Part shown: in pieces, positions 34,024-43,828 of the stretch
Numbering within the stretch: position 1 is the first letter of the stretch
Layout: every line of letters starts with the position of its first letter
Origin: 66-474 sp036278635
GTDB lineage: Bacteria > Pseudomonadota > Gammaproteobacteria > Xanthomonadales > Rhodanobacteraceae
DNA length: 57,048 nucleotides
Assembly (NCBI GenBank): GCA_036278635.1
Contig: DASUKQ010000094.1
Span: forward strand, 1-57,048
Direction of reading: 5' to 3'
Translations under genes and position numbers: made by a program
The notes under the pieces: generated by a model
What the model was told of the DNA's origin: nothing
The model's input: the letters and a program-made list of their open reading frames with translations, nothing else
Database searches by the model: none

Positions 34024-37000
34024 TCATGGGTGAGCCCCGGTTGAAGACGATCGCGCAGGCTTCGCCACGGTCGTCGCCGGGACCGGCGCCGCGATCGCGG
34101 GGCTCGGCCTCGAGTCGGCCGGTGCGGGCGTGGCGGCAGAGGTCGGGGCCGGCACCGACGCGGCGGGTGCGACGCTCGCCGCCGGCGCCGGCGCCGCTTC
34201 CTTGACGGTGACGATGTCCGGGTCGTCCCAGCTTCCGGTGACCCGGTACACGCTGCCCGCGGCCTTGTTGATGCCCTTTCCGAGCAGGCCCTGCATCACC
34301 AGCCCGGCAGCGGCGCCGACCGGCCCGCCAACGACCGCACCGACCACCGGCAGGGTGCCGCCGAGATGCGGCGTGACATTGACGGTCAGGTCGAAGTCCC
34401 GGGCGCGGATGCCGGCGCGGCCGTGCATCGCGATGCGCGCCGCCGGCGCATCGATCAGCATGTCGTCGGTGTAGGCGCTGCCGTTCTTCAGCGCAAAAGT
34501 ACCCGTCACCTGGTCGAACCCGAATCCCGACTTGAATACGTCGCCGAAGTGAAGCATCAGGCGACTCGGCAATTCGCGTACCGACAGCAGGCCCAGCAAC
34601 CGTCCGAAGCCGGGCTTGACCGCGAGCAGGCGGCCTTCACCCAGCTTCAGGTCGAGTTTGCCGCTCATCCATGCCAGCGAAAACGACGAAGGCCCGCCCG
34701 GCCAGGTGCCGTCGACGCGGATGTGCGAATCCTCTCCGCCCGCGAGCACCCCGCTGAACCCGAACGCGGACAGGGTCTTGCCCAGATCCTGCGAAGCGAT
34801 GTCGACGACGAAATGCGAGCGGCTGTATGCCATCGTGCCATCCCAGTCGCCGCTGGCGTGGATCGAGAAATCGGCGCCCCTGGAATCGAAGCTCGTGATG
34901 TGCATGCCCGCGGGCGTCGGCGTGCTCTCGAAGGTGGTCGCGCCCAGGTGCATCTTGTCGATCCGGAGGTCGCCGAGCGTCACGTGCAAGGGCGGGATCG
35001 CGGTCGGCGCGATCGGCGAGGTCACCGTCGGCGGCTCGGGCGGTGGCGGGGGCTGCGCGGGTTCCTTCGTCGCGGGTGGCCCCGGCCAGCGCAAGTAGTC
35101 GAAGCGTGCCGTGATGCCGCGCGTCATCAGGTTGCTGGTCGGCAGTTGCACCGTCCCCTTCACGACCGCTCCATCGAAACCGATGACGTCGTCATCGGCT
35201 CCCGCTGCGTAATTGAATTGCAATGCACCGAGGTCGGTCCCGAATACTTCGGCATGGTCGACCGAAACGTTCGCGTGTGCGAGTTGCGGAAACGCGGCGC
35301 CGGTCCCATTGCCCAGTGCCTGTTGTATCCAGCCGCTGACGTCGAGCCGGTTCGCGTGCCCGTCCACCACCAGCCCCGACGCGGGCACCTGCGTGGGCAG
35401 CGTGCCGCCGAAATGCATCGCGAGTGCGGTCGGTTGGTTGTGCGAAGAATCTGCAAGGCGTCCCCGTACCTGCAGGATGTCGCCCAACGACACGGTCAGC
35501 GGCGCGCCGTCCGGCGGAAGCTGCAAGGTGAGGTCGAGGGGCAACACCGCCGCTGCGGGCTTGTCCAGCGGCGCGGGGAAGTCCAGCGCGAGTCCCTGGA
35601 GGCTGGACCGGACGTTGAGGATCGGGGTGGCCGCCGCGCCGCCGCTGCCGCCCACCACCCTGACCCCGACGTGGAACGGCGCGGTTCCGCTGGCGTGCGC
35701 GACCAGCGGAGCCAGGTCGGGGTAGCCCTGCACCAGCGTCTGCGGCGACGCGCGGGTGTCGAGCGAGACTTCGACGAGGTCGGCCGGATCCTCGACCGCG
35801 CCCGCCACGGCCATGGACAGTGTCGCGGGCGCGCCGCGGAACGTCGCGGTCAGGTTCCGCGCCCGGAAGCCCTTGCCGTCGATCAGCAAGGGGCCGTCGA
35901 GATCCTTCAAGGCGACGTTCCATTTCGCGGCCGTCACGTCGGCATGCGCGAGATCGACCCTTCCATCGAGGGTGAAATTCGCGGCGTCGTCGAGCGGGAT
36001 CGACAGCTTGATGCCGAACCTGGCCGTGCCATCGATCGTGATCCCCTGCAACGCGTCGATCGCATCGGCGCCGACCGGACTGTGGCGCACGAAATCCAGC
36101 AACCGATCGCCACTGCCGCCACCCTGGACGGCGAGGTTCAACACCCCTTGGCCGAGGTCGGCAATCGTGGCCACTGCATGCGTCGCCGTGACGCCCTGGA
36201 CCTCGACGCGCGTCGCCACGATACCCATGTGGTTGTCGACGAAATCCATCGCCGCATCGACGCCGGTCGCGCGCGGCCACTCGTCGGAAAAATCGAACGT
36301 CGCGTCCTTGACCGTGCCCGTTGCCTCGAAACGACCCCGGTGATCGAGGAACGGCCAATCGTCGAGATGGCCGCGCACCAATACGCGTCCGGACGTCACG
36401 TCGCCCGCGACCAATGCGCGGTCCAGCCACTCGACCAGTGAATGCGGCATCCGGTGGTACGGCAGGAACCGCCTGGTATCCGGCACCTTCGCGTGATCGA
36501 GGACCGCATACGCGGAAAGGAAGGGCGCGTGCCCGGCGGACCACACCAGGTGCGCCCGGCCCCCGCCGGCCATTCCGTCCGCATCGGAAAAATGGAACCC
36601 GTCGGTGGCAATATTCCACGCAGCGTCTTCGCGCCACGCGACCAGCGTTCCGCCGAACCGCGCAAACGAGAAGGGTTGGCGGAACACATCCGTCAGCGCG
36701 AGCGTCGCGGCCTGCGGCGGCAACTCCAACGCCACCGCGTGGTTGTCGGCGCGAACCGTCCCGGTTGCCAGCGCGATGCCCGGCACCGCGCCCGACGCCG
36801 CCACGCTCAAAGCCGAAAACCGCGCGGTCGCATCGTACGCGCCGCCCTCGTTCCACACCACCGCCGCCTCGTCGATCGTGGCGTGCGGCTGCGCGTGGAC
36901 CGCCCAGTGGACCAGGGCCGTGGGTGCCTGCGGTGCCATCGCGGCTAGCGACAACCATGGTGAGAGGTCGATCGCGCGCGCCGCCGCCGAGACCCGCCAC

Positions 37001-37992
37001 GCGCCTGGGTGCCCACGCAACTGCATGACCATCCCGCCGGCCTGGTCGATGTCGGCACCCGGCTCGCCCGGTCCGCGCCAGGCCAGATCCCACCCGCCCC
37101 CGACGCGGTCGGCACGGAAGACACCCGACAACGACGGCAGGACGAGATCGCGCCCTGCCGGGCCGGAGGCGGACAACCCCCTCAGGTCGTAACGCATGGA
37201 GGCCGAAGCCAGCTCGCCGCCGTGCCAGGTTCCCCACAGTTCGATGTCTCCGTGGCCGCTGCGCACGTTGTATCCGTGCAGCCCCACGCCGCGCGCCGCC
37301 TCGGCAAGATCGAGGTTGCTGGTCGACACGTACAGCTCGTAATCGCGCGCAGCGGAATCCATGCGGCCGCGGATCGACACGCTTTGGCGCGTGCCGGATT
37401 GTTGCACGCTGCCGCCGAAACGCACGGCCTCGCCGACATTCACCACCCGCAGGCGCGGCGCGAACAGTCGCCAGGAGTGGTGGCCTAGATTGTCGACGAT
37501 GTCGACGTGGAGATTGCGCAGGTCCAGGTCGACCGGCAACGATTGCAGCGAGTTGTGCGATTTGCTCGCGGCGTTGCTGAAACCGACCACCTTCCAGCCC
37601 GAGGCGTCGTGTTCGACGCGCAATTCCAGGTCGTTGAGGCGCAGGGTGATCCAGCGATGCGCGGGATGCAGCCACGCGCCGAAATCGAACTTCACTGCGG
37701 CATGCGGCAACGTGATCGACTTCCCGCCCGGACGGCCGGGGCCGAGGGTCAGGCCGCGCACCGTCAACAACGGGCCCGATGGCTGCCATTCGCTGCTGAT
37801 CGCCGTGAATTTCACCGGACGCTGCAACCGCTCCGACAATTGTCGCGCGACGAAGTCGGGATAATGCGTGGCCAGCGGCAACAGCAATTGCACGATCCCC
37901 ATCGCGACCGCCGCGCCGATCAACACCACCGCGACCAGCGCGGCCAGGGCGAAACGCGCGCGGCGCAAGCGGTGACGCCACGTGTCGGTCAC
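34024..37992 (-). CDS. yhdP: YhdP family AsmA-like envelope protein
   Basis: A very large (1322-residue) inner-membrane-anchored protein of the AsmA-like clan, thought to bridge the periplasm and carry phospholipids to the outer membrane with TamB and YdbH. GTG start at 37992 after AGAGGCGAG; the longer frame upstream is repeat DNA. N-terminal helix FALAALVAVVLIGAAVAMGI, then a DUF3971 region with many beta-strand repeats, and an AsmA_2 C terminus (VGAVVGGPVGAAAGLVMQG). A Pro/Ala-rich tail of about 50 residues ends the protein. It sits in the conserved maf-rng-yhdP-tldD order. Confidence 0.93.
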   Translation of the reverse strand: MTDTWRHRLRRARFALAALVAVVLIGAAVAMGIVQLLLPLATHYPDFVARQLSERLQRPVKFTAISSEWQPSGPLLTVRGLTLGPGRPGGKSITLPHAAVKFDFGAWLHPAHRWITLRLNDLELRVEHDASGWKVVGFSNAASKSHNSLQSLPVDLDLRNLHVDIVDNLGHHSWRLFAPRLRVVNVGEAVRFGGSVQQSGTRQSVSIRGRMDSAARDYELYVSTSNLDLAEAARGVGLHGYNVRSGHGDIELWGTWHGGELASASMRYDLRGLSASGPAGRDLVLPSLSGVFRADRVGGGWDLAWRGPGEPGADIDQAGGMVMQLRGHPGAWRVSAAARAIDLSPWLSLAAMAPQAPTALVHWAVHAQPHATIDEAAVVWNEGGAYDATARFSALSVAASGAVPGIALATGTVRADNHAVALELPPQAATLALTDVFRQPFSFARFGGTLVAWREDAAWNIATDGFHFSDADGMAGGGRAHLVWSAGHAPFLSAYAVLDHAKVPDTRRFLPYHRMPHSLVEWLDRALVAGDVTSGRVLVRGHLDDWPFLDHRGRFEATGTVKDATFDFSDEWPRATGVDAAMDFVDNHMGIVATRVEVQGVTATHAVATIADLGQGVLNLAVQGGGSGDRLLDFVRHSPVGADAIDALQGITIDGTARFGIKLSIPLDDAANFTLDGRVDLAHADVTAAKWNVALKDLDGPLLIDGKGFRARNLTATFRGAPATLSMAVAGAVEDPADLVEVSLDTRASPQTLVQGYPDLAPLVAHASGTAPFHVGVRVVGGSGGAAATPILNVRSSLQGLALDFPAPLDKPAAAVLPLDLTLQLPPDGAPLTVSLGDILQVRGRLADSSHNQPTALAMHFGGTLPTQVPASGLVVDGHANRLDVSGWIQQALGNGTGAAFPQLAHANVSVDHAEVFGTDLGALQFNYAAGADDDVIGFDGAVVKGTVQLPTSNLMTRGITARFDYLRWPGPPATKEPAQPPPPPEPPTVTSPIAPTAIPPLHVTLGDLRIDKMHLGATTFESTPTPAGMHITSFDSRGADFSIHASGDWDGTMAYSRSHFVVDIASQDLGKTLSAFGFSGVLAGGEDSHIRVDGTWPGGPSSFSLAWMSGKLDLKLGEGRLLAVKPGFGRLLGLLSVRELPSRLMLHFGDVFKSGFGFDQVTGTFALKNGSAYTDDMLIDAPAARIAMHGRAGIRARDFDLTVNVTPHLGGTLPVVGAVVGGPVGAAAGLVMQGLLGKGINKAAGSVYRVTGSWDDPDIVTVKEAAPAPAASVAPAASVPAPTSAATPAPADSRPSPAIAAPVPATTVAKPARSSSTGAHP

Positions 37993-38013
37993 GAGCTCGC
38001 CTCTTGCATGAAG

Positions 38014-38218
38014 CGGGACCCGGGGACCGGGGACCCGTCGAAGAGCGAAACGCAGGTTGGGTTGAACCCGGGCTTCATCCGGGTGAAGCCCAACATCATG
38101 CGGCGCATCCGTTGGGCTTCCCCCGGACAGCATCCGGGATCAACCCAACCTACAACAAGCACGATCGTCGGCGGCACCGCTTTCAACGGGTCCCCGGTCC
38201 CGGGTCCCCGGTCCCGGC
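38014..38218. repeat. nested inverted repeats between rng and yhdP
   Basis: Outer arms: GGGACCCGGGGACCGGGGACCC (38016-38037) and GGGTCCCCGGTCCCGGGTCC (38188-38207, continuing to 38216). Inner arms: CAGGTTGGGTTGAACCCGG from 38053 and its inverse ending CAACCCAACCTAC at 38153, with GAAGCCCAACA and GTTGGGCTTCC between. The inner pair belongs to the family of the array behind sufE. The block of about 200 bp forms a compound, symmetrical element. Confidence 0.75.
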
Positions 38219-38220
38219 TT

Positions 38221-39705
38221 TTACAGCAGCACGACATCGAATTGCTCCTGCCCGTACTGCTCCTCGGGCTGGAAACGGATCGACTTGCCGATGAAGGTTT
38301 CCAGTTCGGCCACCGCCGACGATTCCTCTTCGAGCATGCGCGCAACGACCGCCGGCGCCGCCAGCACCAGCAATTTCTCCGCATCGAACTGGCGCACCGC
38401 GCGGGTGATTTCGCGGAAGATCTCGTAGCCGACAGTCTCGGCCGTCTTGACGATTCCACGCCCGTGACAAGCCGGACACGGTTCGCACAATTGCCGAGCC
38501 AGGCTTTCGGTGGTGCGCTTGCGGGTCATCTCGACCAGCCCGAGCGGGCTCATTTCGTACACGGTCGTGCGCGCGTGGTCGCGCGCAAGCGCCTTTTCCA
38601 GCGTGCGCAAAACCTGGCGCTTGTGGTCGTCGTCGTGCATGTCGATGAAATCGATGATGATGATCCCGCCGAGATTGCGCAGCCGGAGCTGCCGCGCGGC
38701 GGCCTGCGCGGCTTCGAGATTGGTGCGAAACGCGGTCTCCTCGAGATTGCGCGTGCCGAGGTATGCGCCGGTATTGACGTCGATGGTCGTCATCGCCTCG
38801 GTCTGGTCGATCACCAGGTAGCCGCCGGACTTCAGCGGCACTTCCTTGCGCAGCGCCTTCTGGACCTCGTCCTCGGCGCCATACAGGTCGAAAATCGGGC
38901 GTTCGCCGGGGTAATGCTCGACGCGTCCGGCCAGGTCGGGCATGAAACGCCGCGCGAAGTCCACGGTGCGCTCGAAGGTTTCGTGCGAATCGACCCGCAC
39001 CTTCTCGATATCGTCGTGCATCAGGTCGCGCAAGACCCGCAGCGGCAACGGCGGTTCCTCGTAGACACGCTCGCCGGGTTGCGCGTGCGCGATCACCCCG
39101 CTGACGGACTGCCACACCTTGCGTACGTAGGCGACGTCCTCGGCCAGCACATCGCCTTGGAGCCCGTCGGCATTGGTGCGCGCGATCAACCCGAAATTGC
39201 CGCCCTCGGCCAGCCCGGCCAGGATGTTGCGCAGGCGCTCGCGCTCGACCTCGTCCTCGATCCGGACGGACACGCCAAGCGTCGTGCTGTCCGGGAGCAG
39301 CACCAGATAGCGCGATGGAATCGAAAGAAACGTCGACAACCGCGCGCCCTTGCTGCCGATCGGATCCTTGATGACCTGCACGATCACCCGCTGGCCCTCG
39401 TGCACCAGTTCCGTGATCGGCGGCACGACGACCGGAGGCGGGGCCGTGGCGCGGTCGGCCGGATCGGAGGCCAGGGTGGGGTGCGACGTGTCGGCCGCAT
39501 GAAGGAACGCACTGCGTTCCAGCCCGATGTCGACGAAGGCGGCCTGCATGCCGGGCATGACCCGTCGCACGCGTCCGCAGTAGATGTTCCCCACGTAACC
39601 ACGGTGCCCGGTGCGCTCGACGTGCACCTCCTGCAGCATGCCGTTCTCCACCACGCCGACCCGTGCCTCGCGCGGCGTGACGTTGATCAGGATTTCCTCG
39701 GTCAT
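38221..39705 (-). CDS. rng: ribonuclease G
   Basis: Endoribonuclease of the RNase E/G family; matures the 5' end of 16S rRNA and degrades some mRNAs. 494 residues with an N-terminal S1 domain (GHRGYVGNIYCGRVRRVMPG), the 5'-sensor/RNase H region, catalytic Asp residues in TTIDVNTGAY and IIIIDFIDM, and the zinc link CEPCPACHGRG. The ATG at 39705 gives MTEEILINVTPREARVGV, as expected; the frame extension upstream is rejected. Between maf and yhdP. Confidence 0.96.
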   Translation of the reverse strand: MTEEILINVTPREARVGVVENGMLQEVHVERTGHRGYVGNIYCGRVRRVMPGMQAAFVDIGLERSAFLHAADTSHPTLASDPADRATAPPPVVVPPITELVHEGQRVIVQVIKDPIGSKGARLSTFLSIPSRYLVLLPDSTTLGVSVRIEDEVERERLRNILAGLAEGGNFGLIARTNADGLQGDVLAEDVAYVRKVWQSVSGVIAHAQPGERVYEEPPLPLRVLRDLMHDDIEKVRVDSHETFERTVDFARRFMPDLAGRVEHYPGERPIFDLYGAEDEVQKALRKEVPLKSGGYLVIDQTEAMTTIDVNTGAYLGTRNLEETAFRTNLEAAQAAARQLRLRNLGGIIIIDFIDMHDDDHKRQVLRTLEKALARDHARTTVYEMSPLGLVEMTRKRTTESLARQLCEPCPACHGRGIVKTAETVGYEIFREITRAVRQFDAEKLLVLAAPAVVARMLEEESSAVAELETFIGKSIRFQPEEQYGQEQFDVVLL

Positions 39706-39741
39706 GCGCCGGTCGGTCCGCGGGACGAGTTGGGGAGTCCC

Positions 39742-39771
39742 GTTATATCCCGCCATGGCCACGACTGTCGA
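39742..39771 (-). promoter_or_regulatory. possible promoter of rng
   Basis: On the minus strand, TCGACA (39766-39771) and TATAAC (39742-39747) are 18 bp apart, upstream of the rng start, giving a leader of about 30 nt. It lies just after the maf stop. Confidence 0.45.
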
Positions 39772-39799
39772 TGCGGCGCGCGCGGTGATTCAGGGTGCG

Positions 39800-40372
39800 T
39801 CACGGTTCCAGGCCGGCGCCGCGCAGCAATCGGGCCGTTTCGAACAGGGGCAACCCCATCACCCCCGAATAGCTTCCGGAGAGGTGCGCGATGAACGCGG
39901 CCGCCCTGCCCTGGATCGCGTAGCCGCCCGCCTTGCCGAAGGGCTCACCCGTGGCGACATAGTCCCGGATGGCCGCGTCATCCAGCGCCGCGATCGCGAC
40001 GGACGACTCGCATATTGCGATGGCTTCTCCAGCGGCGCCCGCAAGACACACGATGGAAACGACCGTGTGGGCGCGACCCGACAGATCGCGCAACATGGCC
40101 ATGGCGGCACCGGCGTCAGTCGGTTTTCCGAACACGCGATCGCCCAGCACCACCTCGGTATCGGCACCCAGCACCGCGGCACCGGGATCGCGCGAGACCA
40201 CCGCGGCAAGCCCCGACCGTGCCTTCGCGCATGCCACCCGCTCGACGTAGGCGCGCGGAGACTCCCTCGGATCGCGCACTTCCGGCACGTCCACGTCCAC
40301 GACCTCGAACCGCACACCCAGTTGCCGCAGCAGTTCATGCCGGCGCGGGGATTTCGAGGCGAGATACAACAT
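39800..40372 (-). CDS. maf: Maf family nucleotide pyrophosphatase
   Basis: House-cleaning pyrophosphatase (dTTP/UTP type, YhdE-like) that removes modified nucleotides. 190 residues with the N-terminal signature ASKSPRRHELLRQLG, catalytic LGADTEVV and GKPTDAGAAMAMLRDLSGR, and C-terminal YSGVMGLPL. On the minus strand a TATGCT box ends six bases before the ATG, again suggesting a short or absent leader. The order maf-rng-yhdP is conserved. Confidence 0.94.
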   Translation of the reverse strand: MLYLASKSPRRHELLRQLGVRFEVVDVDVPEVRDPRESPRAYVERVACAKARSGLAAVVSRDPGAAVLGADTEVVLGDRVFGKPTDAGAAMAMLRDLSGRAHTVVSIVCLAGAAGEAIAICESSVAIAALDDAAIRDYVATGEPFGKAGGYAIQGRAAAFIAHLSGSYSGVMGLPLFETARLLRGAGLEP

Positions 40373-40408
40373 CGCGCCAGCATAGCGGCGGAGCCGCCGG
40401 CCCGGTTC

Positions 40409-42220
40409 TCACGCCACTGCAGAATTCGCGGCGCCCTCGGCAGCCGAAGGCACCAGCGCGATCACGGTCCAGCCGGGTTTCGGCTCGGTCTTGCGGCGGT
40501 TGCTCACGACCCGCAACTTGCCGCTGGGCTCGATGCCGAACAACAGCACGGCGTCCGCGCCATGCGTGGCGACGAATGCCGGCCAGTCGAACGCATCGGT
40601 CAGCGCGTTGGACTTGATGCGCCAGCCCGCGGCCAGCAGGTCCCCGAACCGGGTATGGGTCATGTCATCACCAAACAATGCCTTGGCGCGCAGGCTGCCG
40701 GCAAACGCCGCGCGATCGCCACTCTCCTCGGGCGCCAGCACGCGGAGCCGGTACACCCGCTCGCGGCCGAATTCCTGCCGGTAATGCATGCACGCCAGCG
40801 AATTCATCTCGCGGCGCGTGGACATCGCCAGCAGCCGCCCGATGCCGGTCAGGTCCAGGTGCAGGTCTGCGTGCTGCGAGGTCGGATTGCCGTAGAACGT
40901 CGGCAGTCCCGCCATGCGCGCCGCGCTGATGCCCCCCCAGTCGTCGTCGACCAGCAACACCTGGAATTCCTGGTCGGCCAGCGCTTTGCCGATGTTGCGC
41001 GCAACCTCGTCGGAACCGTAGACCAGCACGCCGTTCGGATCGGGCGCGGCCACCTTCAACCAGCGAGCCAGTGGCCGCGCGGTGGCACTTTGCAACACGA
41101 CGGTGGCGATGATCAGGATGAACACCAGTGGCACGAGTGCCCCCGCACCAGGCACCCCGAGATCGTCGAGTCGCAACGCGAACAGCGAGGACACCGAAGC
41201 CGCGACGATCCCGCGTGGCGACACGTACCCGACCAGCGCGCGTTCGCGCCAGGTCATGCCGCTGCCCGCCGTCGCGACCAGCACCGACACCGGCCGGATG
41301 AAAAACTGCGCCACGACGAACACCAGCACGCCCGCCACCAGCATGCCGGGCGGCAGCGGCCATTGCAGGCGCGCCGCCAGGATCACGAACAACAACGACA
41401 CAAGCAGCGTGGACAGATGCTCCTTGAAATCCATGATGTGGTCGACGTGGACCTGGCGCAGATTGCCGAGGGTGATGCCCATGATGGTCACCGCCACCAG
41501 GCCGGATTCATGCGCGAGCTGGTTGGAAAGCGTGAACGCGCCCAGTACGGCGATCAGGGTTCCGTAGGCTTGCAGGTATTCCGGAATCATCTGCCGGAGC
41601 AACAGGAAACCCAGCGCCGCGGCCAGGGCCAGGCCGATGCCGGCGCCGATGCCGATGGTCGCCGCAAACACCGCGATCGAATGTCCTTGCTGGTGGGTCA
41701 CGATCGCCTCGAACACCAGCACCGCGAACAGCGCGCCCAACGGATCGAGAACGATGCCTTCCCAGCGCAGCGCGCTGGCGATGCGCGCTGTCGGCCTGAG
41801 CGTGCGCAGCATCGGCGTGATCACGGTCGGACCGGTCACGCAGGCCAGCGCCCCGAACAGGAACGCGACCGCCCAGTCCACGCCGGCGATCCAGTGCGCG
41901 GCCGCCGCCAACAGCAGCAATGCCAGCACCGCGCCATAACTGACCATCCCGCGCACGGCGCGGCCGATCCCGCGCAATTCGGAAAAGCGCAGCGTCATGC
42001 TGCCTTCGAACAGGATCAGCGCGACCGCCAGCGAGACGGCCGGAAACATGAACCGGCCAAGCAACTTGTCGGGATTGAACCACCCGGTCGCCGGGCCCAG
42101 CACGATCCCGATCAACAACAGGAAGAGGATCGCCGGCAGGCGCATCCGCCACGCCAGCCACTGCGCCAGGAAACCGACCACCAGCAACAGCGTGAGCGCC
42201 ACGCCAAGACCGATCGTCAT
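40409..42220 (-). CDS. cation/proton antiporter with TrkA-N domain (CPA family)
   Basis: A 603-residue inner-membrane Na+ or K+/H+ exchanger. About 12-13 membrane helices (LLVVGFLAQWLAWRM, FLLLIGIVLGPATG, ALILFEGSMTLRF, FLFGALACVTGPTV, VGYVSPRGIVAASV) match CPA1/NhaP-type carriers. The C-terminal third is a Rossmann-type TrkA-N region (GVLVYGSDEVARNIGKALAD) that would sense nucleotide or charge state. Start taken at the ATG at 42220; ATG 42232 is the other choice. Stands between maf and the respiratory operon. Confidence 0.9.
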   Translation of the reverse strand: MTIGLGVALTLLLVVGFLAQWLAWRMRLPAILFLLLIGIVLGPATGWFNPDKLLGRFMFPAVSLAVALILFEGSMTLRFSELRGIGRAVRGMVSYGAVLALLLLAAAAHWIAGVDWAVAFLFGALACVTGPTVITPMLRTLRPTARIASALRWEGIVLDPLGALFAVLVFEAIVTHQQGHSIAVFAATIGIGAGIGLALAAALGFLLLRQMIPEYLQAYGTLIAVLGAFTLSNQLAHESGLVAVTIMGITLGNLRQVHVDHIMDFKEHLSTLLVSLLFVILAARLQWPLPPGMLVAGVLVFVVAQFFIRPVSVLVATAGSGMTWRERALVGYVSPRGIVAASVSSLFALRLDDLGVPGAGALVPLVFILIIATVVLQSATARPLARWLKVAAPDPNGVLVYGSDEVARNIGKALADQEFQVLLVDDDWGGISAARMAGLPTFYGNPTSQHADLHLDLTGIGRLLAMSTRREMNSLACMHYRQEFGRERVYRLRVLAPEESGDRAAFAGSLRAKALFGDDMTHTRFGDLLAAGWRIKSNALTDAFDWPAFVATHGADAVLLFGIEPSGKLRVVSNRRKTEPKPGWTVIALVPSAAEGAANSAVA

Positions 42221-42630
42221 GCCAACTCGCATCCTTCGGGTTGGCGTCGATGGTAACGGCGACCTGCTGCGACGCCGAACACCCATCGCGCGTGTCGATC
42301 GAATGCCATGTCAGTCAGTCCCATTATCGAAGGCAGGCGTGGCTCCGCCGTTCGGGAACACGGCAGGGGCGCGTGTGACCCATTTCGATCGGTCGCAACC
42401 GGCCACTTCAGGAACGGCGAGCTGCGCCGGAGGATCGGTACAAACCGTGCTGTCGCCTGAATGCTCCCAGTCGGGCTTCTGTATCCCGATCAATCGGTGA
42501 AGGCCGGATGACATCGGTTGGGTTTCCGCGTCGATGCCGGACCCGCCGGATGTGGCGAAAGCTCATGATGGCGCCAACGACCTGGCCCGGCATACCGGCC
42601 TCCGGTTTCGTTCACGTTGGATATCGCCGT
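42221..42630. other. 410-bp region without a gene
   Basis: Between the antiporter start and the end of the CtaG-cytochrome gene. A 67-codon open frame (minus 42311-42514) lacks any motif and a ribosome-binding site. No tRNA or strong terminator seen; an ACCGGAGGCCGGT palindrome stands near 42592-42606. It must hold the antiporter promoter. Confidence 0.5.
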
Positions 42631-43827
42631 TTACCTGATCGTGTCCAGGTACGCCGCGATCGCGCGCGCGTCCTGTTGTTGTATGCCCATGTCCGGCATG
42701 GCGACGCCGGGGACGACCTGTTGCGGATGCTGGATCCACAACGCGAGGTTGTCCGGATCATTCGGCAGCACGCCCGCGATGAAGGTACGCCGGCTCCAAT
42801 GCGCAAGCGGGGGCCCGACGAGGCCATCGGCGCCATTGATCCCGGGAATCGTGTGGCAGGAGCCGCAACCGTAGTGCGCAATCAGTTGCGCTCCACGCCG
42901 CGCCTGCATCTGGTCCGGCGGTTCACGACGCCCACAACCGCCGAGAAGGAACGCCACCAGCGGCAGCAGCAGGAGCAAATACACCCCTGCGTGCCGCCGG
43001 GGATGGTCGGCGTGCGCAGCGTGGCGCTGGTCGGCTCGGAGCCACTCCAGGAACACGCCGCAAAGCGCTGCCGCGTGCACCAGGTTCGACGGGATCCACA
43101 TGACGATGCCGGCCACCTGCTGATCCTGGAGCGGCGTCAAGCCGTAGGCCTGGGTCGTATGCAAATGCACCGGATAAAAAGGATGGGAGGCCAAGGTAAG
43201 GATCGCGCCAATCAAGCTCATCACGAATCCGGCCGACACCACGAATACAATCGTCGCGCCGTGCCCCAACCGTCGCCGCGCACCGTAGGGTTCGATCACG
43301 ATCGTCCAGAACGCCAGCGAAAAGCCAAGGAAGCTCAAGTGCTCCAGATCGTGCAACCATTCGTGCCGCACGGCTGCGTCGTAGGGCCCCGGCAGGTGCC
43401 AGAAGATCAGCGCTGCGCTCAACAGCACCCACACGACCACCGGCCGCATCAGCCAGCGAAATGCTGCATCGAGACCCGTGCGTTTCCATCCGCGCGTGAT
43501 CGTGCGCCGTTCATTCACTCCGAATGCCCACAACCAGGTGATCACCGGGCGCCCATGGACAAGCAGCGGCGGAATCACCAGCAGCAACAGCATGTGCTGC
43601 ACCATGTGGACCGAGAACAGGTCGTCGGCCACCGCGTCGAGCGGCGATTCCAGCGCGACCAGAAGGATCACCAGTCCCGCGAAAAACGCAGCCGCCCGCA
43701 GGCGGCCCAATATCCGCGCACGCTGCGTGTCCATGCGCCACATCCCGATCACATAAGGCACCAGTGCCAGCGCGATGCACGCCAGCAGCCATGGTTCCCA
43801 TTGCCATCCAGAAAACAGTTGCGACAT
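42631..43827 (-). CDS. CtaG-type oxidase assembly protein fused to cytochrome c
   Basis: A 398-residue two-part protein. Residues 1-270 have seven or so membrane helices and the caa3_CtaG signature (MVQHMLLLLVIPPLLVHGRP, HEWLHDLEHLSFLGFS, HPFYP), linked to assembly of Cu-containing oxidases. A further membrane helix near 281-296 leads to a class I cytochrome c domain with heme site CGSCH (321-325) and Met ligand MPDM (about 377). It ends the respiratory operon and starts one base after the preceding stop. The domain order is clear from sequence; the functional meaning of the fusion is inference. Confidence 0.9.
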   Translation of the reverse strand: MSQLFSGWQWEPWLLACIALALVPYVIGMWRMDTQRARILGRLRAAAFFAGLVILLVALESPLDAVADDLFSVHMVQHMLLLLVIPPLLVHGRPVITWLWAFGVNERRTITRGWKRTGLDAAFRWLMRPVVVWVLLSAALIFWHLPGPYDAAVRHEWLHDLEHLSFLGFSLAFWTIVIEPYGARRRLGHGATIVFVVSAGFVMSLIGAILTLASHPFYPVHLHTTQAYGLTPLQDQQVAGIVMWIPSNLVHAAALCGVFLEWLRADQRHAAHADHPRRHAGVYLLLLLPLVAFLLGGCGRREPPDQMQARRGAQLIAHYGCGSCHTIPGINGADGLVGPPLAHWSRRTFIAGVLPNDPDNLALWIQHPQQVVPGVAMPDMGIQQQDARAIAAYLDTIR

Positions 43828-43828
43828 T

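Noticed and set aside
34366..36441. 691-codon plus-strand open frame
   Set aside because: Antisense shadow of yhdP with no motif or Shine-Dalgarno.
39611..42256. 881-codon plus-strand open frame
   Set aside because: Runs antisense across three real genes (rng end, maf, antiporter); Gln/His/Arg-rich shadow.
42311..42514. 67-codon minus-strand gene
   Set aside because: No ribosome-binding site, no motif, and composition like intergenic DNA.
42631..43827. CtaG and cytochrome c as two genes joined by a sequencing error
   Set aside because: The frame is continuous, with a plausible membrane helix between the domains and no overlapping start; kept as a real fusion.
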